A DNA stretch of 64,000 nucleotides. Origin: CATOSD01 sp965226695 (GTDB lineage: Bacteria > Chloroflexota > Dehalococcoidia > Lucifugimonadales > CATOSD01). A program made the translations under genes and the position numbers. The notes under the pieces are model-generated. The model was not told the DNA's origin and did not search any database. It saw only the letters and a list, made by a program, of their open reading frames with translations. The first letter of the stretch is position 1. Every line of letters starts with the position of its first letter. The stretch is from contig OZ245405.1 in the NCBI GenBank assembly GCA_965226695.1, forward strand, positions 62,001 to 126,000, written 5' to 3'. This document shows positions 43,850 to 52,565 of the stretch, in pieces.

Positions 43850-44137
43850 TTTCGCCCTCTCTACAATCCCACTTCATTTCGAGCAGCACGCCGCAAATTG
43901 CCCAATGCCAAGACTGCACACCAGCGGTGATACCCTACCCCACTAGGAGCTTGGTCTCAGCACAACATTCGTCGGCCTTATCCTAGTCGCATCTGTCTAC
44001 AAGTATGTTCGTTTCATGCGTCGACCCCGTTTGGCAAGAAGCCGGTCAGAGGGCCATGCCATGAGCGTGAACATATCCTTATGGCCAGTTTGGACCCACA
44101 TGAGTAATTGTTGGAGAATCCACTTCAGTATGACGGT

Positions 44138-45235
44138 CTAGGGCAACCTCCACTCGTTGTCAAGTGAATCTCCAGCTTGTGGTCCGACATCTAGAGGATC
44201 GTGGTAATACTCTTGAAAGTCCTTCTCGTTGATTGCAAGCCAGTTTAGCAACTCTTCCCTGGAGTACTCCAACTCAGTCATGTGTGTCTTCGCCAACATG
44301 AACAACCGTTGTGGTGGTTCACCGGGCGGGTCTAGAGTGTCCGGCTCCCGGGTCTTGTATCCAGCCCTGCTGAGACGGATGTGCATGCCAGTCCGCTGTG
44401 CTCGCGTTATTGTTCCTAGGTGAAATGCTCGCTCAATTAATGCTTGCATGGAGATTTTCCACTCCAACTTCAATCCAGCCAACTTAGATATGGTCAAGTT
44501 TTGGAGCATTGACGCAATCTCATGGCTGGGCGCCAAGAATTCGGCCGCGAACTGGTTTGCCTGAGCTTCAATGAGTTTGGGAGACCCCACTGGGTCGTGT
44601 TCCATCACAACATGACCCAATTCGTGAGCCAGTGTCCACCTCCAACGGTCAGGTGGTAGGTCGCGGCTAATGTGGAAGAAGGGCGGATGTATTCGACCGG
44701 GCCGGCTAAATCCGTCAATGTAGCGACTCCCGAAGTTGTGAGCTATTACCACGCACCCTACTTGTTCTAAAGTTCTTGCCATATTGAAAACTGGCCCCGA
44801 AGGCAGTCCAAATACAACCCTCACTGTTCGAGCAATCTTGGCAGGGTCGTCATCAAAGAGTTCAATGGGGTAAGAGGGGATCGTATACTCCGCACCTTCC
44901 CATTCTAGGAGCTTTACGACTTCCAGTTTCCGAACTTCCGCTATGGCGTAGACTTGGTCCAGTTTGCTCTTGCGGACGCTCTGCCGTTTCCTGTGAAAGG
45001 TGACATCGGTCCCTGGTCCTTCCAAACGAGGGCGCTGAATAAAGAACTGGCTCGGATAATCCAACACCTCACAGAGTCCATTAAGGGCGGAATCATGAAC
45101 AGGCCTCGTTCCAGCTTCAATCCGGGAGAATTGTGGTTGCACAACATTTACAAGTTTTGCCAACTCCTTTTGAGTGTATCCTCTTGACTGTCGCGCTAAC
45201 TTGATCATTTCTGGGTTAACTGTTTCGTGCACCAT
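44138..45235 (-). CDS. XRE-family regulator fused to ImmA/IrrE-type metallopeptidase
   Basis: 365 residues. An N-terminal HTH_3 (about 5-62, MIKLARQSRGYTQKELAKLV and VVQPQFSRIEAG) is joined by a linker to a peptidase domain with the zinc motif HELGHVVMEH (about 210-220). Such fusions usually combine a DNA-binding repressor and a protease that cleaves a partner; they are common in phage-like, SOS-responsive and toxin-antitoxin settings. GGAG stands before the ATG at 45235. It lies 90 bases downstream of an unknown gene on the same strand, which may be its target or partner. Confidence 0.85.
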   Translation of the reverse strand: MVHETVNPEMIKLARQSRGYTQKELAKLVNVVQPQFSRIEAGTRPVHDSALNGLCEVLDYPSQFFIQRPRLEGPGTDVTFHRKRQSVRKSKLDQVYAIAEVRKLEVVKLLEWEGAEYTIPSYPIELFDDDPAKIARTVRVVFGLPSGPVFNMARTLEQVGCVVIAHNFGSRYIDGFSRPGRIHPPFFHISRDLPPDRWRWTLAHELGHVVMEHDPVGSPKLIEAQANQFAAEFLAPSHEIASMLQNLTISKLAGLKLEWKISMQALIERAFHLGTITRAQRTGMHIRLSRAGYKTREPDTLDPPGEPPQRLFMLAKTHMTELEYSREELLNWLAINEKDFQEYYHDPLDVGPQAGDSLDNEWRLP

Positions 45236-45325
45236 GTCCAGTCTCCATCAGGTGGCTGAGGTAACTCTGAAGAAAAGACCACTTATGACTTAGTTTAAGC
45301 TACAGCACGAAGCGAATATCCCAAG

Positions 45326-45928
45326 CTAGCCATCGACTCCTGAAGTTGAGAAGTCGTCGTATGCAAATCGAACACGTTCGAGCATATCAACGCCGCGGGC
45401 CACGTTCGCAAATGGGAATACGTCGTCTCTGGCACCCCACACCTGCCAAAGCCAGACAACCGTGCTGCGCAGGCGCAACAGAATGTACGCCCTAAGAACC
45501 TTGGTTCCTGTGATGTCTGGGATGTACCCGAACTCCAACCGATCTAACCGTGGGAGGTCAAGACTTTCTAGAGGGAGTTGGGCATTCCAGCGCAGGGCCT
45601 GTCTAGTAGGTAGGTTCCTGGAGAGATACGAATCGTCAATCAGTTTAAAGCGAACCCAAACTCTGCCATCTACGACTAGATAGCGCTGACCACGGAGGGT
45701 TCTAAACTCAATTATTGACTCGGCAGCCAACAATTGGTTACAGTTCCCATACCAAAAGCGATTGAGAATCATAGCCCTAGCCGCCGTGTCCATGTGGATG
45801 GCGTACCTAGTCGGACTAGTGACCCAATCATTCATGCTTCGGCGCAAAGCCTCAATGAATTGGGGAGTGTGTGGAAGCAGTAACTCTCGCGCCTCTGACA
45901 ACGACATGTGCTGGCTCTGCTGGAACAC
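45326..45928 (-). CDS. unknown protein paired with the XRE-ImmA gene
   Basis: 200 residues from a GTG at 45928 with AAGGAGG 5 bases upstream. It is mostly alpha/beta with a charged N-terminus and a Trp-rich C-terminal third (STVVWLWQVWGARDD). I do not recognise the family. As the first gene of the pair, with an extended -10 promoter, it may be the partner controlled or cleaved by the XRE-ImmA protein. The lower GC and lack of flanking operon genes fit horizontal transfer. Confidence 0.6.
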   Translation of the reverse strand: MFQQSQHMSLSEARELLLPHTPQFIEALRRSMNDWVTSPTRYAIHMDTAARAMILNRFWYGNCNQLLAAESIIEFRTLRGQRYLVVDGRVWVRFKLIDDSYLSRNLPTRQALRWNAQLPLESLDLPRLDRLEFGYIPDITGTKVLRAYILLRLRSTVVWLWQVWGARDDVFPFANVARGVDMLERVRFAYDDFSTSGVDG

Positions 45929-45963
45929 AGTTGCCTCCTTGAGACTCCAACATTATCGCTGCC

Positions 45964-46011
45964 ATTATACCACGAAGTATGCCATAAAATATACCACAAC
46001 AAATATACCGC
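45964..46011 (-). promoter_or_regulatory. extended -10 promoter and operator-like repeats
   Basis: On the minus strand TGGTATAATGG at 45972-45964 is an extended -10. Plus-strand TATACC motifs recur: TTATACCAC at the -10 itself (from 45965), ATATACCAC at about 45989-45997, and ATATACCGC at about 46003-46011. These look like binding sites for the XRE protein. Confidence 0.5.
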
Positions 46012-46216
46012 AGATTATGCCCAGGCGGCCGAAAACCGCCAACAATGGTTCTCTAAGAATCGAGTCGTCTCTCGTCCCCTCTCACCATTTGGGCCGTTGG
46101 CGGAGCGTTTCACTCTTTCTCAACTAGGGGTGGTACTTCGGCTCCCCCACCACAGCGCGCTTGGGCATTGTTACTCGTCTCCTGGCAGTTGTGGGGGATT
46201 TGAAGGCCTGCGTCGA

Positions 46217-46242
46217 CGCATGGCCCGCAATTGTACACGAAC
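46217..46242. repeat. right copy of 26-bp perfect direct repeat
   Basis: Identical to 43426-43451 over 26 bases and in the same orientation. Weak similarity (GAAGGC) continues a few bases upstream of each copy. Confidence 0.7.
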
Positions 46243-46346
46243 AGCGCGCGCCCGTGCGGGCCAGCCTTTGGCGCGGCCCGGACGCCTGGGTTCCCGCCTG
46301 CGCGCGCCGTCAGCGCCCCCAGCACACCGCCTCTTCCTACCGCCGC

Positions 46347-46376
46347 TTGACCGGGCGGCGCGGGTGCCAATATAAT
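46347..46376 (+). promoter_or_regulatory. strong promoter for the LLM oxidoreductase
   Basis: TTGACC (46347-46352), an 18-base spacer, then a perfect TATAAT (46371-46376). The start codon is at 46437, with GGGAGG at 46422-46427 about 9 bases before the ATG. Confidence 0.8.
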
Positions 46377-46436
46377 CGCGTGCGTTGACCGTCGCCGGCG
46401 CTCCCGCCGGCCTAGCTTCGTGGGAGGTTTCGCGCG

Positions 46437-47453
46437 ATGAGAATTGGCGCAGGGCTATCTGGCTCGCTCAAAGACGCTCCGGAGGCCGCCCGGCTGATCG
46501 AAGACCGCGGCTACGACTTCGTAACCACCGGCGAGAGTTCCCACAACCCGTTCTTGCCCATCACTCTGGCCGCGGAGCACACCAGCCGCGTCGACCTCGT
46601 TACCTCCATCGCGCTCGCCTTCGCCCGCAGCCCCATGGATACCGCCTACATCGCCTGGGACCTGCAGCGGCTGTCCGGCGGCAGGTTCGTGCTCGGCCTC
46701 GGCAGCCAGGTCAGAGGCCACGTGGTACGCCGGTACAACATGGACTGGTCCGCCCCCGCGCGCCGGATGCGAGACTACGTGCTTGCCATGCGCGCCGTGT
46801 GGGACAAGTGGCAGAACGGCGGCAAGCTCGACTTTAAGAGCGACCACTTCAACTTCAACCTGATGCCGCCCTTCTTCGACCCCGGGCCCATCGAACACCC
46901 CGACGTCCGCGTGTACCTCGCCGCCGTCAACCCACTTATGTTGAGGGTGGCCGGCGAGGTGTGCGACGGCGTGCTGCTGCACCCGTTCAACACCGCGAAG
47001 TACACGGAGGAGGCCGTGCTCCCCAACCTGAAGCGCGGCGCCGAGTCGGCGGGGCGCACGCTCGCCGACGTGGACGTGAGCGCCGGCATACTTCTCGCGA
47101 CCGGCGAGAACGACGAAGAGATAGAGGCGGGCAGGCAGGCCATGAAGGCCCGCATCGCGTTCTACGGCTCGACCCGCGTGTACGCGCCGGTGCTAAACGC
47201 CCACGGCTGGAACGACACGGCGCAGAAGCTCTACCGCATGTCGGTGGAGGGCAAGTGGTCGGAGATGCCAGGCGAGATCAGCGACGAGATGCTGGAGACG
47301 TTCGCCGTCACGGGCGGCTACGACGAGATCGTAAACAAGATCAAGGACCGCTTCGGCGGTTTCGCCGACTCGACCACGTTCTCCATACCCGTGCGCTCGT
47401 CCGGCGGCGAGGATCGGCTGCGCGCGATGGTAAAGAGTCTGCAATCGGCCTGA
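46437..47453 (+). CDS. F420-dependent LLM-class oxidoreductase
   Basis: 338 residues with the luciferase-like barrel: MRIGAGLSGSLKDAPEAAR, YDFVTTGESSHNPF, VDLVTSIALAFARSP, LSGGRFVLGLGSQVRGHVVRRY and the helical HPDVRVYLAAVNPLM section. It is close to the TIGR03617-type LLM group, which uses coenzyme F420 rather than FMN. That subfamily placement is by eye and should be treated as provisional. The role is hydride transfer to an unknown substrate. GGGAGG stands about 9 bases before the ATG. Confidence 0.88.
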   Translation: MRIGAGLSGSLKDAPEAARLIEDRGYDFVTTGESSHNPFLPITLAAEHTSRVDLVTSIALAFARSPMDTAYIAWDLQRLSGGRFVLGLGSQVRGHVVRRYNMDWSAPARRMRDYVLAMRAVWDKWQNGGKLDFKSDHFNFNLMPPFFDPGPIEHPDVRVYLAAVNPLMLRVAGEVCDGVLLHPFNTAKYTEEAVLPNLKRGAESAGRTLADVDVSAGILLATGENDEEIEAGRQAMKARIAFYGSTRVYAPVLNAHGWNDTAQKLYRMSVEGKWSEMPGEISDEMLETFAVTGGYDEIVNKIKDRFGGFADSTTFSIPVRSSGGEDRLRAMVKSLQSA

Positions 47454-47483
47454 CCGCGACACACGCCTGACCGCGACACACGT

Positions 47484-47582
47484 CATTCCGAGCGTAGCCG
47501 AGGAATCTAGAACCCCTGTCAGTCCCCGATGGGGGAAGGTTAGAGCCTACCCCGTACTCGATACGGGGATGGGGGTGAAAGC
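47484..47582. repeat. composite of interspersed repeats C and B
   Basis: ATTCCGAGCGTAGCCGAGGAAT (hairpin) followed by GTCAGTCCCCGATGGGGGAA and an ATACGGGGATGGGGGTG tail. It fills the gap between the LLM and M16 genes. Confidence 0.55.
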
Positions 47583-47592
47583 GCGGCTCCCC

Positions 47593-48885
47593 CTAAAGGT
47601 GTAGCAGCCGTTCGAGCCGGCGTACGCCCCGGCAGGAACCCACGACGACCATGTTCAGCTTGTCGGTGACCAGAACCTGGTTGCTCACGCGGTTCAGGTC
47701 GGCCCGGGTAACGGCGTTCACTCGCTCCACCACGTCGTCCACGTCCAGGATTCGCCCCAGGAGCAGCTCCTGGTTGCCGATCCAGCTGGCCACGGCCCGC
47801 GTGTCCTCCATGCGCAGCATGAGGCGGCCGGAAATCAACCGCTTGGCCCGCTCCAGCTCGTCCTCCGTGACGCTGTCGCGCAGTCCGCCCACCTCCGCCA
47901 GTATCAGCTCCACGGCCTCGTACACCCGCGAGGGGTCCACGCCGGCGGTTACGACGAACGCGCCACAGTCGAGAAAGTGGGACACGCCGCTGTGCACGTC
48001 GTAGGCAAGCCCGCCCTTCTCCCGCACCTCCACGAACAGCCGGCTGCTCATACCCTCGCCCAGGATTATGCTCAGCACGTCCAGGGCGTAGCGGTCGGGG
48101 TCCACGATGGAGAAGCCGGGCAGGCCGATGCAAAGGTGCGTCTGCTCGGTCCTGCGGTACTCGAGCCGCACCTGGGGCGCCTGCTGGGTGTGAGTAACGG
48201 GGCTCCAGCCGCGGGACTGCGCCGTCGGCCAGTCCGCGCTTAGCTCCCCAACCTGGCGCACCACGTCTTCGTGGCGCACGTTGCCGGCCACGCTGACGAC
48301 GACGTTTCCCGGCGTGTAGTACTCACCGAGGTGTTCGAGCATCATCTCGCGAGTGATTTCGCCGACAGACTGCTTGGTGCCGCCGATTTCGCGTCCAAGG
48401 GCGTGCTCAGGCCACATCATCTCATCGATCAGCGAGTCCGCCCTATAGGTGGGGTAGTCGTTGATCATGTTCAGCTCTTCGAACACTACCTGGCGTTCCT
48501 TCTCGATGCTCTCGCTCTCGAACAGGGAGTTGCGCAGGATGTCCATCAGCACGTCGAGGCTCTCTTCGAAGTGCGGCTGCGCCACCTTGCACCAGTAGAC
48601 CGTGAGCTCGTGCTCGGTGCCGGCGTTGATCATGCCGCCCGTGCCCTCTATGGTCGAGCTTATCTCAACCGGCGTGGGGCGACGCTGGGTGCCCTTGAAG
48701 AGCATGTGCTCTATGAAGTGGGACACGCCCGCCCGCCCGTCCGGCTCGTAGCGCGAGCCGACGCCCACGTATACGTTGACGCTCACGGAGCGGGTGAGCG
48801 GCATTTCGCAGGTTGTCACGCGCAGGCCGTTGGGCAGGGTGGTTTTCTGAAAAGGGTTAGCGTAACTGACAGCGTGGATATCCAT
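47593..48885 (-). CDS. M16-family (insulinase-like) zinc peptidase
   Basis: 430 residues from ATG 48885. The inverted zinc motif HxxEH is present (SHFIEHMLF) with the distal Glu in ERQVVFEELNM. The second half has RLFVEVREKGGLAYDV and a RLISGRLMLRMEDT-type helix, so both M16 halves are present as one chain, near the usual length of the ~430-residue bacterial enzymes. It probably digests peptides or processes proteins in the cytosol or at the membrane. A longer TTG start at 48921 exists, but it coincides with the -35 of a promoter whose -10 is 6 bases before this ATG. Confidence 0.92.
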   Translation of the reverse strand: MDIHAVSYANPFQKTTLPNGLRVTTCEMPLTRSVSVNVYVGVGSRYEPDGRAGVSHFIEHMLFKGTQRRPTPVEISSTIEGTGGMINAGTEHELTVYWCKVAQPHFEESLDVLMDILRNSLFESESIEKERQVVFEELNMINDYPTYRADSLIDEMMWPEHALGREIGGTKQSVGEITREMMLEHLGEYYTPGNVVVSVAGNVRHEDVVRQVGELSADWPTAQSRGWSPVTHTQQAPQVRLEYRRTEQTHLCIGLPGFSIVDPDRYALDVLSIILGEGMSSRLFVEVREKGGLAYDVHSGVSHFLDCGAFVVTAGVDPSRVYEAVELILAEVGGLRDSVTEDELERAKRLISGRLMLRMEDTRAVASWIGNQELLLGRILDVDDVVERVNAVTRADLNRVSNQVLVTDKLNMVVVGSCRGVRRLERLLHL

Positions 48886-48891
48886 ATCAAA

Positions 48892-48921
48892 ATTGTAACC
48901 GCGCGCTTTTCGGCGCGTCAA
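48892..48921 (-). promoter_or_regulatory. promoter placing a leaderless start on the M16 gene
   Basis: TTGACG (48921-48916), an 18-base spacer, TACAAT (48897-48892), then six bases, then the ATG at 48885. Transcription would begin at or next to the start codon, and no Shine-Dalgarno is visible. Confidence 0.75.
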
Positions 48922-48960
48922 TGTTGGGCGGACGCGTTTTAGGCCGTTTGACCCCGCGGC

Positions 48961-49866
48961 CTAGCTGTCGGACCTGTCGGACCCGGAGCGCACCCGCACT
49001 CCCGCCCGCTCCTCCTGTAGCTGCGCCACCGCGCCGGCCGCGAGGCGCCCCCAGCCCCTGTTCTGGCCCTCGATGTAGCGCTGCTGGACGATGTTGCCCA
49101 ACTCGAGCGGAACGTGCAGCCGCCTGGCCATCTCGGTCGCCAACCCGATGTCCTTTGCCGCGAGGTCGAGCTGGAAGCCCGGGTCGAAGTTGCCCGCGAA
49201 CAGCCCGTTGGGCATTCCCTGCATGGAGCGGGTGCTGCCCGTGCTCCGCGAGATAGCGTCGAAGAGCATTTCGGGCGGAGCGCCCGCCTTGACGCCGAGC
49301 GTGAACGCCTCGGCGAGCAGCACGCCGAGGCTCAGCCCTATGAAGTTGTTGGTGATCTTGCATATGGCGCCCGAGCCGAGCGGGCCGCAGTACATCACCT
49401 GGTTACCTATGAGAGCCAGCGTCGACTCGTACCTGTCGTACACGTCCCTGTCGCCGCCGACCATGATGCAGAGCGTGCCGTCTTCCGCGCCCACCGTGCC
49501 GCCGCTCACCGGCGCGTCGAGCACGCTGACGCCCCTCGCCTCGGCCTGCGCGGCGATGCGGGATATGGTGTCGGGGTCGGTGGTGCTCAGGTCGAATAGC
49601 GCACTGCCGGGGGCGGCCCCGCTCAGGACGCCGCCCTCGCCCACGGCGACCTCCTCGACGTCCTGCGGCCTCGGCAGCGACGTGAACACCACGCCGCAGG
49701 CCTCGGCCACCGCGCGGGGACTGTCGGCCCACTGCGCCCCCATAGCCAGCAGCTCTTCCGCCGACTCTTTGCGGATGTCGAACAGTGTCAGCTCGTGGCC
49801 GCCGTTCAGCAGATTGCGGGCCATGTGACGGCCCATGAATCCCACGCCAATTAACCCTATTCGCAT
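48961..49866 (-). CDS. 3-hydroxyisobutyrate dehydrogenase-like NAD(P) oxidoreductase
   Basis: 301 residues from ATG 49866, AGGAG 6 bases upstream. The Rossmann motif is GLIGVGFMGRHMARNLL, the DAPVSGGTVGAEDGTL loop is the substrate-binding signature, and KITNNFIGL carries the catalytic lysine. The family covers 3-hydroxyisobutyrate, tartronate semialdehyde and related beta-hydroxy acid dehydrogenases, and the present substrate cannot be fixed from sequence alone. It lies just upstream of the M16 gene on the same strand, but that gene has its own promoter. Confidence 0.92.
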   Translation of the reverse strand: MRIGLIGVGFMGRHMARNLLNGGHELTLFDIRKESAEELLAMGAQWADSPRAVAEACGVVFTSLPRPQDVEEVAVGEGGVLSGAAPGSALFDLSTTDPDTISRIAAQAEARGVSVLDAPVSGGTVGAEDGTLCIMVGGDRDVYDRYESTLALIGNQVMYCGPLGSGAICKITNNFIGLSLGVLLAEAFTLGVKAGAPPEMLFDAISRSTGSTRSMQGMPNGLFAGNFDPGFQLDLAAKDIGLATEMARRLHVPLELGNIVQQRYIEGQNRGWGRLAAGAVAQLQEERAGVRVRSGSDRSDS

Positions 49867-49963
49867 GTCGTCTCCTGCCATTTTTGCCGCGTGTAGAAAT
49901 GGACTATCAGAGCTGGAATATCGCCTTCCGTGAGTGCTAACCCAAGTATGGGCGAATCTGTTA

Positions 49964-49969
49964 TATAAT
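49964..49969 (+). promoter_or_regulatory. TATAAT -10 element for the thioredoxin-like lipoprotein operon
   Basis: A perfect TATAAT, but no matching -35 at the usual distance. The transcript would have an 80-base leader with a weak CGTCCT/AGGACG hairpin. The adjacent start codon is 50059. Confidence 0.45.
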
Positions 49970-50058
49970 GAAAGAGCGCCCTCTTGCCACCCTAAAACAA
50001 CCGCCGCGCGTCCTCCGCCCGTGTAGGACGGGACGCCAGAACCCTTCGCGAGTTTGCC

Positions 50059-51378
50059 ATGAACCCCACCAAGACCCTGACTATAGGCCTACTGTTGGCC
50101 GCAATCACCCTTTTCGCGGCCGTGTCATGCGGCGAGAGCGTCCCGGCGCCGACGGTCACCGTCGCCGGAACGGTCGCGCCGGCTCCGGCCACCAACGGGA
50201 CGGCTGAGGCCGCCGCTGTCATTTCGCCCACGGCCATGCCCGAGGCGACCACGGCTTCGGAGCCGACCGCCGCGCCGGAGCCGACCGTGAGCGCCGCGGA
50301 TCTGCACGCCGCCAAGCTGTTGCCTCCAACCAACCCCGCGCCCGAGTTTAGCAACGTCACGAGTTGGATCAACACCGAGCCGTTTACGCTCGCCGACCAG
50401 CGCGGCAAGGTGGTGCTGATAGACTTCTGGACGTACACCTGCATCAACTGCATTCGCACGCTGCCGTACGTCAAGTCGTGGCACGCCAAGTACGCCGACA
50501 GCGGCCTGGTCATCGTCGGCGTCCACGCGCCGGAGTTCGAGTTCGAGAAGGACCGCCAGAACGTGATCGACTCGATGGAGAAGTTCGGCCTCGAGTACGC
50601 CGTCCTCCAGGACAACGACTTCGGCACGTGGCGCAACTACAACAACCGCTACTGGCCCGCCAAGTACCTCATTGACAAGGACGGCTTCATCCGCTATTCG
50701 CACTTCGGCGAGGGAGCCTACCAGGAGAGCGAGGACCTGATTCGCGTGCTGCTCGAGGACGCCGGCGCCGACCTGAGCGGCATATCCCGGGAGTCCGCGC
50801 CCGAACCGGTGCGCGACTCGGCCGCCAACGACGTGGACCCGACCATGCGCCAGACGCGGGAGCTGTACGCCGGCTTCGAGCGCAACTTCAACGCGCTCCA
50901 GTCCCAGACCGTTCCCCCCTACATCCTGCACCCCGAATACTACGAAGAGGTCAACGTGGAAGTGCTGTACAACGACCCCGGCGACCACCGGAACCAGTTC
51001 CTGTACCTGCACGGGCTGTGGCGCAACGAGCACGAGCGAATCGTACACGCGCGCAGCACCGAGGGCTACGATGACTACGTGGCTCTGAAGTTCTTTGGCA
51101 CAAGTGTTAACGTGGTGCTGGGCCTGGAGTCGGAGGATCCCTACACCGTGAGGGTGACGCTGGACGACCAGCCGGTGACGGCCACGCAAGCGGGCGTAGA
51201 CGTGATGTTCGGCACGGACGGCGACAGCTACGTGCTGGTCGACGAGTCTCGGATGTATAACCTGATCAACTTTCCAGAGTACGGCGGGAGCGAGCTGAAG
51301 CTCAGCTCCGAGTCCGGCGACTTCGCTCTGTTCGCGTTCACCTTCGGCGCCTACGAGGGTGGCGAGCCGCAGTCGTAG
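50059..51378 (+). CDS. TlpA/DipZ-like thioredoxin-fold lipoprotein
   Basis: 439 residues. Lipobox LFAAVSCGES (Cys about residue 22), then an Ala/Pro/Thr-rich linker. A redoxin domain follows (about 95-255) with the active site WTYTCINC, plus GLVIVGVHAPEFEFE and YWPAKYLIDKDGFIRY. The last 180 residues (VNVEVLYNDPGDHRNQFLYL and onward) form a DipZ C-terminal-like beta-sandwich. It acts outside the membrane as a thiol-disulfide reductase. It is followed 18 bases later by a second thioredoxin-like lipoprotein. Confidence 0.9.
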   Translation: MNPTKTLTIGLLLAAITLFAAVSCGESVPAPTVTVAGTVAPAPATNGTAEAAAVISPTAMPEATTASEPTAAPEPTVSAADLHAAKLLPPTNPAPEFSNVTSWINTEPFTLADQRGKVVLIDFWTYTCINCIRTLPYVKSWHAKYADSGLVIVGVHAPEFEFEKDRQNVIDSMEKFGLEYAVLQDNDFGTWRNYNNRYWPAKYLIDKDGFIRYSHFGEGAYQESEDLIRVLLEDAGADLSGISRESAPEPVRDSAANDVDPTMRQTRELYAGFERNFNALQSQTVPPYILHPEYYEEVNVEVLYNDPGDHRNQFLYLHGLWRNEHERIVHARSTEGYDDYVALKFFGTSVNVVLGLESEDPYTVRVTLDDQPVTATQAGVDVMFGTDGDSYVLVDESRMYNLINFPEYGGSELKLSSESGDFALFAFTFGAYEGGEPQS

Positions 51379-51396
51379 GCCAAAGCTCCTAACTCG

Positions 51397-52344
51397 ATGA
51401 AGGCTAAGCTGCTACTTACCATGGCCCTGGTGCTGCTGGCCGCCGCCGGCTGCTCCGGCGCGTCCGAGCCTGAGGCCCCCGAGCAGGCCCAGGCGGAGAC
51501 CGGCGCTCCAGAGACCGGCGTGCCAAAGGAATCGCCGCTGATTAAGGGGCCGCTCTCCGACACCGGCCTGCAGATCATCTTCGGCACGCCCGACCTGGGC
51601 GTCGGCCCCAACCGCATCGGCTTCGTTCTGACCTCGAAAGACGGAATCGTCACCTCGCCGGCCGTGAGCGTAACCTCGGAGTACCTACCGGAGGGCGGCG
51701 CCCCCGCCGAGACACGGCAGACCGCGCTCGCGGTGTTCCGGCCCTGGCCCTTCGGCACGCGGGGGTTGTACACCACGGTGCTCGACTTCCACGCCGCGGG
51801 CGACTGGGCGCTGCGCGCGAGCGTGCTCGACCTCGAGGCGAGCGGCGCCGGAGCGGAGCTGTTTTTCGAGGTGGCGGAGACGACCCGAGCGCCCGCCACC
51901 GGACAGCCCGCCGTGGCGAGCGACAGCAAAACGCTCGCCGACGTCGCCGGGTTCGAGAAGATCACCACCGGTTCGCTGCAAGACGGCGAGCTGTACGAGG
52001 TCTCCATCGCGGACGCAGTGGAGAGCGGCCGCCCGACAGTGATAGTGATGGCAAGCCCGGCGTTCTGCACCAACGCCGTTTGCGGTCCCCAGGTGGACGT
52101 ACTGAAGGAGCTGAAGGACAAGTACCGGGGACGCGCCAACTTCATCCACGTGGACTACTTCGACAACCCGGACGAAATTCAGGGCGACCTCGACAGGGCG
52201 ATCGTATCTCCAACCGTGCGGGAGTGGAATCTGCCGAGCACGGAATGGTCCTTCGTGGTCGACGACGAGGGCTTAGTCGCGGCACGGTTCGAGGCGTTCG
52301 CCACGCTCGAGGAACTGGAGGAGGCGCTCCTCGACGTGCTTTAG
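51397..52344 (+). CDS. lipoprotein with C-terminal thioredoxin-like domain
   Basis: 315 residues. Lipobox LLAAAGCSGA. An Ig-like or beta-sandwich N-domain (LQIIFGTPDLGVGPNRIGFVL) is followed by a thioredoxin-like C-domain. That domain has an unusual CTNAVC pair (two Cys separated by four residues) in place of CxxC, then ANFIHVDYFDNPDE and SPTVREWNLPSTEWSFVVDDEG. It is probably a partner of the upstream TlpA-like protein. Confidence 0.8.
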   Translation: MKAKLLLTMALVLLAAAGCSGASEPEAPEQAQAETGAPETGVPKESPLIKGPLSDTGLQIIFGTPDLGVGPNRIGFVLTSKDGIVTSPAVSVTSEYLPEGGAPAETRQTALAVFRPWPFGTRGLYTTVLDFHAAGDWALRASVLDLEASGAGAELFFEVAETTRAPATGQPAVASDSKTLADVAGFEKITTGSLQDGELYEVSIADAVESGRPTVIVMASPAFCTNAVCGPQVDVLKELKDKYRGRANFIHVDYFDNPDEIQGDLDRAIVSPTVREWNLPSTEWSFVVDDEGLVAARFEAFATLEELEEALLDVL

Positions 52345-52565
52345 CCGGGCCGACGCGCCGGGTCACTCTCGCGGCGGGCGGCGTTGCCCGGGCCACTTCC
52401 CGTCCGCGGAACGTGGGGGCCGTTGCGGCGGCGCGCCGCCTGAGGGCAGCTCCGGCGGTGTGCCCAGGCTTGCGGAGACCGCTGGCCGTTCCGTTCCAGG
52501 TACGACCCCGCGCGGCGGACAGGGGGTTCGGGGCGCTCGCGCCTTTCACCCATATCGAGGCTAAT

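Larger units (their letters stand above)
45929..46436. other. 508-bp intergenic region
   Basis: Contains the promoter and operator repeats of the XRE pair, an AT-rich run to about 46130, the right copy of the 26-bp direct repeat (46217-46242) and the promoter of the LLM gene. No gene is supported. Confidence 0.6.
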
